A DNA stretch of 64,000 bases from Neobacillus cucumis. GTDB lineage: Bacteria > Bacillota > Bacilli > Bacillales_B > DSM-18226. A program made the position numbers and the translations under genes. Of the stretch, positions 1 to 8,047 are shown piece after piece; the first letter of the stretch is position 1; each line of letters opens with the position of its first letter. The notes under the pieces are model-generated. The model did not search any database, had not been told where the DNA came from, and was given only the letters and a program-made list of their open reading frames with translations. The stretch spans positions 124,001 through 188,000 of the forward strand of contig NZ_JAEHGC010000003.1 in the NCBI RefSeq assembly GCF_016107705.1, written 5' to 3'.

Positions 1-26
1 GGAAGAGCCAACAGTCTTTCCCCCTA

Positions 27-908
27 CTAGTTGGATACTTTTTCAACTTCAAGATATTTTTCTAATGCTTGAAAAACATCTTCTCTCAACTTTTCATCTT
101 TTATTGCAAAATCAATAGTTGTAAGGATAAAGCCAAGCTTGTCACCAACATCATATCTAGTTCCTTCAAATTCATATGCATAGACTTCTTGCAATTGATT
201 TAATTGTTGAATTGAATCCGTTAGTTGAACTTCTCCCCCAGCACCAATGGTTTGGTTGTCCAGGAATGTAAATATCTCTGGAGTTAATACATATCTCCCC
301 ATGATTGCTAAATTTGACGGTGGATTTTCTTTTGGCTTTTCAACAAAATTGTTTACTTTATAACGTCTTCCTTCTTGTTCAAGGGGATCAATAATTCCAT
401 AGCGACTCGTTTGATTGTCAGGAACAGATTGTACTCCAATAACAGATGATCCGGTTTGTTCAAATTGTTCAATCAACTGCTTTAATCCAGGCTTATGAGA
501 GACAATAATGTCATCTCCAAGGAGAACAGCAAATGGCTCATCACCGATGAACTTTCTTGCACACCACACAGCATGCCCTAATCCCTTAGGTTCTTTTTGG
601 CGAATATAATGAATATCTACAAGGTTTGAGGAATGCTGCACTTTTTCTAACAAATCGTATTTTTCCTTTTCCACTAGAGTTTGTTCTAGTTCAAATGCAT
701 GATCAAAATGATCTTCAATCGCTCTTTTACCTTTTCCAGTCACGATGATGATATCTTCGATGCCAGATTCGATTGCTTCCTCTACAATATACTGAATGGT
801 AGGCTTATCAATAATTGGAAGCATTTCCTTTGGCATTGCTTTTGTTGCAGGTAGAAATCTCGTCCCTAGTCCTGCTGCTGGTATAATTGCTTTTCTAACT
901 TTTTTCAT
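27..908 (-). CDS. galU: UTP-glucose-1-phosphate uridylyltransferase
   Basis: Makes UDP-glucose from UTP and glucose-1-phosphate in the cytoplasm, feeding exopolysaccharide, teichoic acid glucosylation and glycolipids. The 293-residue length matches Bacillus GtaB/GalU. The N-terminus carries the nucleotidyltransferase signature [20 protein letters not shown] (residues 12-31), followed by the GDD metal site in VLLGDDI and a VEKPKENP segment. An AGGAGGG ribosome site sits just upstream of the ATG. Its neighbours upstream are a Wzz/kinase pair, and the 337-bp gap between holds two SinR-like palindromes, so the gene is probably part of the same matrix regulon (inference). Confidence 0.97.
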   Translation of the reverse strand: MKKVRKAIIPAAGLGTRFLPATKAMPKEMLPIIDKPTIQYIVEEAIESGIEDIIIVTGKGKRAIEDHFDHAFELEQTLVEKEKYDLLEKVQHSSNLVDIHYIRQKEPKGLGHAVWCARKFIGDEPFAVLLGDDIIVSHKPGLKQLIEQFEQTGSSVIGVQSVPDNQTSRYGIIDPLEQEGRRYKVNNFVEKPKENPPSNLAIMGRYVLTPEIFTFLDNQTIGAGGEVQLTDSIQQLNQLQEVYAYEFEGTRYDVGDKLGFILTTIDFAIKDEKLREDVFQALEKYLEVEKVSN

Positions 909-949
909 ATAGAACCCTCCTTGTCTATCTAGATTAATAATAGTTATAG

Positions 950-1055
950 GGCATCAAACCCCTCCTCACATTACACTCTCGACAACTAGCGTCTAAGGTA
1001 TCTCTCAACCCACAGCATAACCGAGTGCCTCCATTGATAATGGTCAGGAGACATC
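950..1055. other. GC-richer structured intergenic block of unknown nature
   Basis: Between galU and the kinase gene lies about 105 bp that is visibly richer in G and C than the AT-rich DNA on both sides. It has small self-complementary pieces: GGG/CCC around 948-960, CCATT/AATGG near 1030-1042, and a closing CTCCT (962-966) with AGGAG (1046-1050). No reading frame with a start is apparent. It could be an untranslated leader or small RNA of galU, or a relic of a mobile element. I do not recognise the family. Confidence 0.3.
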
Positions 1056-1084
1056 ACCACATATTCATAACAAAACAAACAAAT

Positions 1085-1100
1085 GTTCTTAATAAAGAAC
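1085..1100. promoter_or_regulatory. Candidate SinR operator upstream of galU
   Basis: Perfect 6-bp inverted repeat GTTCTT-AATA-AAGAAC. SinR of B. subtilis binds GTTCTYT half-sites. A TATAAT-like hexamer on the minus strand (1121-1126) lies about 20 bp upstream of it with respect to galU, so binding could block galU transcription. The operator role is inferred. Confidence 0.5.
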
Positions 1101-1187
1101 TATTTAATAAAAAAAATTCAATTATAAATAATACATATAAGTTAATAGATTTTCTTTCATTACATTTCTGTGATTAGGTTATCGATT

Positions 1188-1203
1188 GTTCTTACATGAG
1201 AAC
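1188..1203. promoter_or_regulatory. Second candidate SinR operator upstream of galU
   Basis: The 16-bp sequence GTTCTTACATGAGAAC has 5-bp perfect arms in the same geometry as the sites at 1085, 2739 and 2830. It lies just downstream of the kinase gene and about 280 bp upstream of galU. Confidence 0.4.
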
Positions 1204-1245
1204 GTTCAGAGGACTTTAATTTATTTTTAATAGAAAGATAGGTGG

Positions 1246-1929
1246 TTACATTCCGTAATACAGGTCACCTTTTCGCTTTTTATTATTTAACACGACACCT
1301 AAAAGCTTTGCTTTTGCAGATTTTAGTGATTCTAGTGCTTTTATGCCCGTCTCCTTTTTCGTCTTGCCACTGTTTACAACTAATACAACACCATCACATG
1401 AATTAGACAGTATTTGCGCATCGGCAACTGCATTAACAGGCGGGGAATCAAATAAAATCACATCATACTCCTCTAAGGCCATCTCCATAAGCTCCTTCAT
1501 TGAATCTGAACTTAGGAGTTCCACTGGATTTGGAGGAATAGGTCCACTAGGCAAAAGATCTAATTTTTCAATCTTCGTTTTTCGTATTGTTTCTTGTAAT
1601 AAAGTTTGTTTTACAAGAAAATTTGTTAAACCAATCGTATTTTCAGTTTTAAAAATAAAATGCATATTTGGTTTACGAAGGTTCGCATCAACAATGAGAA
1701 TCTTTTTTCCTTGTTGAGCCATCACAATTCCTAAGTTTGCCGTTGTCGTTGTTTTTCCTTCTCCAAATCCTGGGGACGTAATAATTAATGTCCGATATGC
1801 CTTTTCAATGGATGAAAATTGAATATTTGTTCGAATCGTACGATATTGTTCTGAAATCATTGATTTCGGATTGATGTAGGAGATCAAGCTTTTTTCTTTT
1901 TTTATATTTACTTTACTTCGTTTAAGCAT
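1246..1929 (-). CDS. CpsD/CapB-family bacterial tyrosine kinase (exopolysaccharide)
   Basis: Cytoplasmic BY-kinase that controls chain length and export of exopolysaccharide with its membrane activator. It shows Walker A (GFGEGKTTTTANLG), Walker A' (ILIVDANLRKPN) and Walker B (VILFDSPP), in the order of the CpsD/EpsB/YwqD family. The C-terminus is short in tyrosines (only LYYGM), so the autophosphorylation cluster is reduced. I start at ATG 1929 behind a GAGG site six bases away; a GTG at 1941 is in frame. It overlaps the stop of the Wzz gene by 8 bp, so the two are translationally coupled. Glycosyltransferase genes expected downstream are absent here. Confidence 0.9.
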   Translation of the reverse strand: MLKRSKVNIKKEKSLISYINPKSMISEQYRTIRTNIQFSSIEKAYRTLIITSPGFGEGKTTTTANLGIVMAQQGKKILIVDANLRKPNMHFIFKTENTIGLTNFLVKQTLLQETIRKTKIEKLDLLPSGPIPPNPVELLSSDSMKELMEMALEEYDVILFDSPPVNAVADAQILSNSCDGVVLVVNSGKTKKETGIKALESLKSAKAKLLGVVLNNKKRKGDLYYGM

Positions 1930-2659
1930 CAATTGCCTCACCTCTGACTGCTAGATTAGCATGTTTTCTCTTTTTCACATGTTTGCTTTTTATCTCAAAC
2001 ACGCCCCCCAATACTGGAAGACCAAATAACTGTTCCACATCACGTTCTGTTTTAATCGAATCATCTATCTTCTCTAGCAAAAAGCAAAGGCCTGTACTTG
2101 TTATTAGTCCAAATATAAAACCAATGGTAATAATTAATTTCGGACTCGGATTGGTTGGCGTTGGATTTAATTCAGCCCTTGATAAAATATTTAGTTTATC
2201 AGCATTCATTAATTTTGGAATTTGTTCATTAAATGTCTCAGCAATCGTGTTAGCAACTTTTACTGCAGTTTCTGGATTTATATCTTGCACGGTTATAGTA
2301 AGTACCTGTGATTTATCTCCACTGCTTATTTTTATCTGATCAACTAACTTCTTTCCAGGGCGTTTTAATTCTAATTTTCTACTAACGATATCAAGGATCT
2401 TTGGACTCTTGATAATATCACTATAGGTCTCTATCAATTGCAGGTTGGATTGAATTTGGTCATAATCAATTTTTTGTCCATTATCCCTCGATTGATTTAC
2501 AAGAATCTGTGTAGAAGATTGATATATTGGGGTTAAAAAATAAAAACTATAAATCCCACTTGCAATTGTTGTGAGTAATGTGATTAACACGATTATCCAT
2601 AAACGTCTCCTAATACCGTTAAATAAATCTTTCACTGTAATATAATCCAACTCTTCCAT
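1922..2659 (-). CDS. Wzz/YveK-type polysaccharide chain-length modulator
   Basis: Membrane activator of the BY-kinase and chain-length regulator of surface polysaccharide. A first membrane segment (about residues 18-40, IVLITLLTTIASGIYSFYF) is followed by an extracytoplasmic domain with the Wzz features YQSSTQILV and ETYSDIIKSP, then a proline-rich stretch and a second membrane segment before a basic cytosolic tail. The start at 2659 is chosen because GGGGGGAAC precedes that ATG; an upstream frame extension to 2713 would place this ribosome site inside the protein. It is divergent from sinR, with palindromic GTTCT sites in the shared upstream region. Confidence 0.9.
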   Translation of the reverse strand: MEELDYITVKDLFNGIRRRLWIIVLITLLTTIASGIYSFYFLTPIYQSSTQILVNQSRDNGQKIDYDQIQSNLQLIETYSDIIKSPKILDIVSRKLELKRPGKKLVDQIKISSGDKSQVLTITVQDINPETAVKVANTIAETFNEQIPKLMNADKLNILSRAELNPTPTNPSPKLIITIGFIFGLITSTGLCFLLEKIDDSIKTERDVEQLFGLPVLGGVFEIKSKHVKKRKHANLAVRGEAIDA

Positions 2660-2738
2660 TGTTCCCCCCATAAAGATATATTTTGGTATATTTATCGTGA
2701 AAATTTTGAGCAATCTTACAAAAGTTTCTTTTATTTCT

Positions 2739-2754
2739 GTTCTTAATTATGAAC
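2739..2754. promoter_or_regulatory. Candidate SinR operator, wzz-proximal
   Basis: GTTCTTAATTATGAAC, with the same 16-bp spacing of GTTC and GAAC as the other sites, about 80 bp upstream of the Wzz start. Assigned by similarity to the GTTCTYT consensus. Confidence 0.45.
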
Positions 2755-2829
2755 TAATATAGTATAAAATAACCATTTAAATATGAAACCTAAATAATTA
2801 CCACCTCTATTCATAATGGTATTTATTTT

Positions 2830-2845
2830 GTTCTTTAAAAAGAAC
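2830..2845. promoter_or_regulatory. Best candidate SinR operator
   Basis: GTTCTTTAAAAAGAAC is a perfect palindrome over all 16 bp, and both half-sites match GTTCTYT exactly. It lies between the divergent wzz and sinR genes. Confidence 0.6.
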
Positions 2846-3001
2846 CACTTTTTAAAAATATATCATCATTTTCTTATTTGAACAATATTAAAATTTATAA
2901 TTTTTACATAAATACCTATACCAAACAAAATGCAAAATAACTTCTAAATTCTTTTTTCCCTCCATTTATTTAATATGAAACTGCTTGTAAAATTTTTATT
3001 T

Positions 3002-3017
3002 GTTCTTTATAATGAAT
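3002..3017. promoter_or_regulatory. Degenerate SinR-like site near sinR
   Basis: GTTCTTTATAATGAAT has one perfect GTTCTYT half-site; the second half lacks only the final C. It lies 144 bp upstream of sinR, and possible autoregulation is inferred. Confidence 0.35.
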
Positions 3018-3160
3018 ATGTAAAATCTTATGTTTCAGTTAATTTTCCAAAATCCTTTTATTAAAAAATTTTTAAATTAATATCTTTTACACCAATCGTT
3101 CGTTATAACATATTTTGCACCAACTAGAAGTTGTAAATAATAAATTTAAAGGAGAGAAAA

Positions 3161-3505
3161 ATGGTTGGAACTCGTATAAAAAAATTAAGAGAACAAAAGG
3201 GGTATTCCATTACAGAATTAGCAGAACTAGCAGGAGTATCAAAATCATACTTAAGTTATATTGAAAGAAATTTACAAAATAACCCTTCACTTCAGTTTTT
3301 ATCAAAAATTGCTGCACCATTAGACACTACGATACCGTTTTTATTAGGTACCAATGATAACGAATCACACCCTTTTATTGATCAACAACTGGACGAGGAA
3401 TGGAGAACCTTAATTCAAAAGGCCATTAAGGAAGGAATGAGTATAGAGGATTTCAAGAATTATCAAGATTACATACGTTTTATGAATTGGAAAAATAATC
3501 AATAA
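3161..3505 (+). CDS. sinR: SinR-type biofilm master repressor
   Basis: DNA-binding repressor of matrix genes. Residues 1-62 form an XRE helix-turn-helix (IKKLREQKGYSITELAELAG, then VSKSYLSYIER), very like B. subtilis SinR. Residues 73-110 form the C-terminal SinI-interaction/tetramer helices (LDEEWRTLIQKAIKEGMSIE). The 114-residue length fits SinR (111). AAAGGAGAG precedes the ATG. No sinI antagonist gene is adjacent, unlike the B. subtilis sinIR pair; it may be elsewhere or absent. Placement beside the Wzz/kinase genes and their palindromes suggests local control of exopolysaccharide. Confidence 0.9.
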   Translation: MVGTRIKKLREQKGYSITELAELAGVSKSYLSYIERNLQNNPSLQFLSKIAAPLDTTIPFLLGTNDNESHPFIDQQLDEEWRTLIQKAIKEGMSIEDFKNYQDYIRFMNWKNNQ

Positions 3506-3622
3506 GGTATGATTGGTTATTTTTACGTTTTTAAATTAAAATATTAAATTTACTAGTTTGAAATGTTTTTACCGAGTTGAAGGTATTTCATTAAATTAAG
3601 TTCTTATATTAACAAAAACCCA

Positions 3623-3652
3623 TTGACATAATACTTATATTTGTAGTAAATT
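3623..3652 (+). promoter_or_regulatory. Sigma-A promoter of the methionine operon
   Basis: TTGACA (3623-3628), an 18-bp spacer and TAAATT (3647-3652), about 25 bp before the riboswitch aptamer begins. Spacing and position fit an S-box leader. Confidence 0.6.
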
Positions 3653-3677
3653 TTATAAATAATCCAAATAATTTAAT

Positions 3678-3798
3678 TTCTTATCAAGAGAGGTAGAGGG
3701 AATGGCCCTAAGACACCTCAGCAACCTTCAATGGCTTTGTTCATTGAAAAGGTGCTAAGTCCTGCAAATTACCATTAATAATTTGCGAGATAAGAAGA
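3678..3798 (+). promoter_or_regulatory. SAM-I (S-box) riboswitch aptamer
   Basis: Contains the conserved S-box blocks: TTCTTATCAAGAG opening P1, AGAGGTAGAGGGA, CCCTAAGACACCTCAGCAACC, GGTGCTAAGTCC, and the closing GATAAGAAGAA that pairs with the start. It binds S-adenosylmethionine, and the bound form frees the downstream terminator, so the four-gene operon is off when SAM is plentiful. Confidence 0.97.
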
Positions 3799-3820
3799 AT
3801 GACATATGTGAGCGTCTGAC

Positions 3821-3852
3821 AAAGGTCTTCTTCTTAAAGAAGACCTTTTTTA
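3821..3852 (+). terminator. S-box-controlled intrinsic terminator
   Basis: Perfect stem AAAGGTCTTCTT / AAGAAGACCTTT with a four-base loop and T-run, immediately after the aptamer and before the metI ribosome site. It is the expression platform. Confidence 0.93.
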
Positions 3853-3880
3853 TTTTATTTAAAAAATTGGAGTGGTCATC

Positions 3881-5002
3881 ATGTACAAAATTGAAACGAA
3901 ACTTGCTCAAATTGGAAACCGCAGTGAAAAAGTAACAGGAACCGTCAATCCACCGGTATATTTCTCTACCGCCTTCCGTCACGAAGGAATCGGCCAATCG
4001 ACCGGATTTGACTATATCCGTACCGGAAACCCAACACGCCAGCTTCTTGAAAAGACAATTGCCGATTTAGAAGGCGGCGATCAAGGCTATGCCTGCAGCT
4101 CCGGAATGGCTGCCATCTTGACAATTCTTTCTTTATTCCAATCCGGTGAAGAATGGATAGTTAGCGAAGACCTTTATGGCGGGACCTATCGCATATTGGA
4201 ACAAGGTTATAAGAAATGGGGCTTAACTGCTCAATATGTAAATACCTGTTGTCCGAGTGAGATTGAAAGTAAGATTACCCCTAAAACAAAGGCCATCTTC
4301 CTTGAAACTCCGACAAACCCTCTTATGCAACAATCAGATATCGCCGCGGTTTCTGAAATCGCCAAGAAACACGGGATTTTGCTGATTGTTGATAATACAT
4401 TTTACACCCCTCTCTTACAGCAGCCGATCCTGCTTGGGGCAGATATTGTGATTCACAGTGCGACCAAATACTTAGGCGGACATAATGATGTTCTTGCTGG
4501 TCTCATTGTTGCAAAGGGTCAAGAATTATGTGAAGCCCTTGCCTTTCATCACAATGGTGCCGGGGCCGTTTTGAGTCCCTTTGATTCTTGGTTGTTAATG
4601 CGCGGAATGAAAACATTATCGCTCAGAATGAAGCAACACGAGAAAAATGCGAAGCAACTTGTGGAATATCTCTCCGACCATGAAGATGTCAAGGATGTCC
4701 TTTACCCTGGGAAAGGTGGAATGCTTTCATTCCGAGTAAAAGAAGAATCATGGGTGAATCCATTTTTACAAGGATTATCCTTAATTACTTTTGCAGAAAG
4801 CCTTGGCGGTACGGAAAGCTTTATTACTTATCCTGCAACCCAAACACATGCGGATATTCCTGAAGAAGTTCGTTTTGCAGCAGGTGTCGACAACTGTTTA
4901 CTTCGTTTTTCCGTCGGAACGGAAGATTCGGAAGATTTGATTGCTGATTTAGAAAAGGCGTTCGCCAATATTCATGAAGGAGTGACTATCAATGCAAAAT
5001 AA
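3881..5002 (+). CDS. metI: Cystathionine gamma-synthase / O-acetylhomoserine thiolyase
   Basis: PLP enzyme of transsulfuration that joins an activated homoserine with cysteine (or sulfide). The Cys/Met metabolism fold shows YACSSGMAAI, the cofactor Asp in LLIVDNTFYTPLLQQP and the PLP lysine in IHSATKYLGGHND. With the ATG at 3881 it is 373 residues, the length of B. subtilis MetI; GGAG lies eight bases upstream, whereas the GTG at 3872 overlaps that site. It is the first gene after the S-box and overlaps metC by 11 bp. Confidence 0.95.
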   Translation: MYKIETKLAQIGNRSEKVTGTVNPPVYFSTAFRHEGIGQSTGFDYIRTGNPTRQLLEKTIADLEGGDQGYACSSGMAAILTILSLFQSGEEWIVSEDLYGGTYRILEQGYKKWGLTAQYVNTCCPSEIESKITPKTKAIFLETPTNPLMQQSDIAAVSEIAKKHGILLIVDNTFYTPLLQQPILLGADIVIHSATKYLGGHNDVLAGLIVAKGQELCEALAFHHNGAGAVLSPFDSWLLMRGMKTLSLRMKQHEKNAKQLVEYLSDHEDVKDVLYPGKGGMLSFRVKEESWVNPFLQGLSLITFAESLGGTESFITYPATQTHADIPEEVRFAAGVDNCLLRFSVGTEDSEDLIADLEKAFANIHEGVTINAK

Positions 5003-6179
5003 GGATATTTGTTTCGAAACTTTGCTTTTGCATAATCGCCATAAGCTAGACCCTGCTACAGGTGCGGTAAGTGTACCTATTCAGCATGCTTCTACTTTTC
5101 ATCAATATGATATCGACCAATTCGGGAAGTATGACTACAGCCGCAGTTTAAATCCAACTCGTGAAGCACTCGAAGATGTTATTGCTGAATTAGAAGGCGG
5201 AGTGAAAGGATTTGCTTTTTCCTCCGGTATGGCTGCGATTTCCACAGCCTTCCTTCTCCTTTCTGCCGGAGACCATATTGTCATCACAGAGGACGTATAC
5301 GGTGGAACGTTTCGGATGGTCACACAGGTCCTTACACGCTACAGAATTGAACATACCTTCGTTGATATGACGAACCTGGATGAGGTAAAGGCTGCAATCC
5401 AACCGAATACAAAAGCTTTTTATGTGGAAACTCCTTCGAATCCAACGTTAAAGGTTACAGATATTAAAGCGGTTAGCCAATTAGCTAAGGAAATCGGCGC
5501 ATTAACCTTTGTTGATAATACATTTTTAACACCAGCATTACAAAAACCATTGGAACTTGGTGCCGATGTTGTACTGCATAGTGCTACTAAGTTTTTATCA
5601 GGACACAGTGACGTTGTTGCAGGTCTTGCTGTAGTAAAGGATACAGAGCTTGCTCAAAAACTTGGATTTTTACAAAATTCCTTTGGAGCAATCCTTGGTG
5701 TCCAGGATGCATGGCTTGTTTTAAGAGGGCTGAAAACTCTTCATGTTAGACTCCAGCAATCTCAAAACTCAGCTATTAAACTAGCGGAATATCTAAATTC
5801 GCACCCGCTCGTTAAAGCAGTCTATTATCCTGGTCTTAAGGAGCACCCAGAGTATCAACTGCAAGCATCTCAAGCAGAGGGTCCTGGAGCGGTATTATCA
5901 TTTGAATTAAATGATGAAGCAGAATTAAGAACTTTCGTTTCTAACGTTAAATTGCCTGTTTTTGCCGTCAGTCTTGGAGCGGTTGAATCGATTTTATCCT
6001 ATCCGGCGAAAATGTCACATGCTGCAATGCCACAGGACGAAAGAGAAAAGCGCGGGATCACGAACAGCCTGCTCCGTCTCTCAGTAGGACTCGAAAACCT
6101 GGATGATTTAATTAAAGATTTTTCGCAAGGCTTCGCGCAAATTCGCCATGAACAATTAGTGCTGCAGCAAGGAGAATGA
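4992..6179 (+). CDS. metC: Cystathionine beta-lyase
   Basis: PLP enzyme that cleaves cystathionine to homocysteine, pyruvate and ammonia. It is a paralogue of the preceding gene with the same landmarks: [26 protein letters not shown] and the PLP lysine in [13 protein letters not shown]. The 395-residue length is usual. The start lies inside the metI 3' end behind GAAGGAG, and the stop overlaps the next gene region (TGA at 6177-6179), indicating translational coupling in the S-box operon. Confidence 0.95.
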   Translation: MQNKDICFETLLLHNRHKLDPATGAVSVPIQHASTFHQYDIDQFGKYDYSRSLNPTREALEDVIAELEGGVKGFAFSSGMAAISTAFLLLSAGDHIVITEDVYGGTFRMVTQVLTRYRIEHTFVDMTNLDEVKAAIQPNTKAFYVETPSNPTLKVTDIKAVSQLAKEIGALTFVDNTFLTPALQKPLELGADVVLHSATKFLSGHSDVVAGLAVVKDTELAQKLGFLQNSFGAILGVQDAWLVLRGLKTLHVRLQQSQNSAIKLAEYLNSHPLVKAVYYPGLKEHPEYQLQASQAEGPGAVLSFELNDEAELRTFVSNVKLPVFAVSLGAVESILSYPAKMSHAAMPQDEREKRGITNSLLRLSVGLENLDDLIKDFSQGFAQIRHEQLVLQQGE

Positions 6180-6181
6180 CA

Positions 6182-8047
6182 ATGAGCTTTTTAGACAAAT
6201 TGAAAAATCAAATCTTGATCGCTGACGGTGCGATGGGAACGCTGCTCTATTCCTTTGGAAAGGATTCTTGTTTTGAGGAGCTGAATCTCTCCCACCCCGA
6301 GCAAATTCAACGTATTCATAAGGCGTATATCGAGGCCGGGGCGGACGTCATTCAAACGAACACCTATGCAGCAAACTATTTAAAACTTGTGCGGTACGGA
6401 CTAGAAGACTCGGTAAAAGAAATTAACAGTGCCGCTGTGCATAACGCAAAGTTGGCTGCCGGGCAGGATGCTTATGTGCTGGGAACAATTGGTGGCAACC
6501 GAGGGATTAAGCCCGATTCGATAACCATCGAAGAATTAAAACGGAGCTTTCGCGAACAGCTTTATTGCCTTCTACTAGAAGGAGTAGATGGATTGCTGCT
6601 CGAAACCTTTTACGATTTGGAAGAACTAGAAACGGTTTTAACCATTGCAAGGAAGGAAACAAAACTTCCCATCATTGCTCAAGTTTCGCTGCAAGAGCCT
6701 GGGATTCTTCAGGACCGGACCCCTGTCAATGATGCGTTAAGAAGATTGGAAGGACTTGGGGCGGATGTAATTGGACTGAATTGCCGGCTTGGCCCGCACC
6801 ATATGCTTCTCGCTTTAGAGCAGATTGAACTCCCGGAACATGCCTTTTTATCTGCTTATCCAAATGCAAGCCTTCCTGCTTATACGGACGGAAAGTTTCA
6901 TTATGAAGGAGATGCCGATTATTTTCGGAAGTCTGCTCAGGCCTTCCGTAACGAAGGAATACGCCTCCTTGGCGGATGCTGCGGAACAACACCTGAACAT
7001 ATCAGAGCTTTTGCTTCGGAATTAAAGAATGCTGTTCCAATTGTCGAAAAAGTTGTAAAATTAAAACCAAAGAAAATAACGATTGATGATCGAACCCCTG
7101 AGAGAGAATATCCTCCTCTTGAAAAGGTTGTAAAGGAACGGCCATCAGTTATCGTAGAATTAGATCCACCTAGGAAACTAGATTCTATTACTAAGTTCTT
7201 TGAAGGCGCAAAGGCATTAAAAAAAGCCGGAATCGACGCGATTACGCTAGCAGACAATTCCCTTGCCACAGTAAGAATTGCAAATGAAGCATTGGGTTAC
7301 AGGGTGAAAACGGAATTAGGAATGCGTCCGCTGATTCATCTCGCATGCAGGGACCGCAATATTATCGGCTTACAATCTCATTTAATGGGGCTTCATACCC
7401 TTGGGATGAATGATGTTTTGGCGATAACCGGAGATCCTGCTAGAGTGGGCGATTTTCCAGGAGCTTCTTCCGTTTACGATGTTTCTTCCTTTGAACTGAT
7501 TCAAATGATCAAACAGTTGAATCAAGGCTTATCCTTTTCCGGAAAAGACCTTGGGCAAAAAACGGACTTCAGCATTGCTGCCGCCTTTAACCCAAATGTC
7601 AGAACCCTTGAAAAAGCGGTAAAACGTTTGGAGAAAAAAGTCGAATATGGGGCAGATTACTTTATCACCCAACCAGTTTTTTCAGAGGAAAAATTAATCG
7701 AAGTCTATGAAAATACGAAACATCTAAGTGCACCAATCTATATCGGCTTAATGCCACTTACAAGTAGTAAAAATGCTGAGTTCCTTCATAATGAAGTCCC
7801 TGGAATCAAAATTGCCGATTCGATTCGTGACAGAATGGCAAGGTTGAATGATCAACCGCAGCAGGCAGTTCGAGAAGGAATTGAGATAACGAAATCATTA
7901 ATTGATACAGCATTAGATTTATTCAATGGGATTTATTTAATCACACCATTTTTACGATATGAGATAACAGCTGAGCTGGCAGCCTATACGAACCAGCGCG
8001 CGAACGAAATTAGGGGGAACTTCTATGTCGAAAGCACCATTCAGTGA
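6182..8047 (+). CDS. yitJ: Bifunctional homocysteine S-methyltransferase / methylenetetrahydrofolate reductase
   Basis: Two fused enzymes of methyl-group supply. Residues 1-290 are a homocysteine S-methyltransferase domain with zinc cysteines in GLNCRLGP and [10 protein letters not shown]. Residues about 305-620 are a MetF-type reductase barrel ([23 protein letters not shown]) that makes 5-methyl-THF. ATG 6182 is chosen because GGAG (6171-6174) is correctly spaced for it; ATG 6176 would be only one base away. It overlaps metH by 23 bp, so reductase and methyl-acceptor enzyme are made together. Confidence 0.93.
   Translation: MSFLDKLKNQILIADGAMGTLLYSFGKDSCFEELNLSHPEQIQRIHKAYIEAGADVIQTNTYAANYLKLVRYGLEDSVKEINSAAVHNAKLAAGQDAYVLGTIGGNRGIKPDSITIEELKRSFREQLYCLLLEGVDGLLLETFYDLEELETVLTIARKETKLPIIAQVSLQEPGILQDRTPVNDALRRLEGLGADVIGLNCRLGPHHMLLALEQIELPEHAFLSAYPNASLPAYTDGKFHYEGDADYFRKSAQAFRNEGIRLLGGCCGTTPEHIRAFASELKNAVPIVEKVVKLKPKKITIDDRTPEREYPPLEKVVKERPSVIVELDPPRKLDSITKFFEGAKALKKAGIDAITLADNSLATVRIANEALGYRVKTELGMRPLIHLACRDRNIIGLQSHLMGLHTLGMNDVLAITGDPARVGDFPGASSVYDVSSFELIQMIKQLNQGLSFSGKDLGQKTDFSIAAAFNPNVRTLEKAVKRLEKKVEYGADYFITQPVFSEEKLIEVYENTKHLSAPIYIGLMPLTSSKNAEFLHNEVPGIKIADSIRDRMARLNDQPQQAVREGIEITKSLIDTALDLFNGIYLITPFLRYEITAELAAYTNQRANEIRGNFYVESTIQ

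Larger units (their letters stand above)
2660..3160. other. AT-rich divergent regulatory region, wzz/sinR
   Basis: 501 bp without a supportable gene. It is very AT-rich, holds the three GTTCT...GAAC sites listed separately, and must contain the divergent promoters of the Wzz/kinase pair and sinR. I could not pick unambiguous -35/-10 pairs. Confidence 0.6.
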
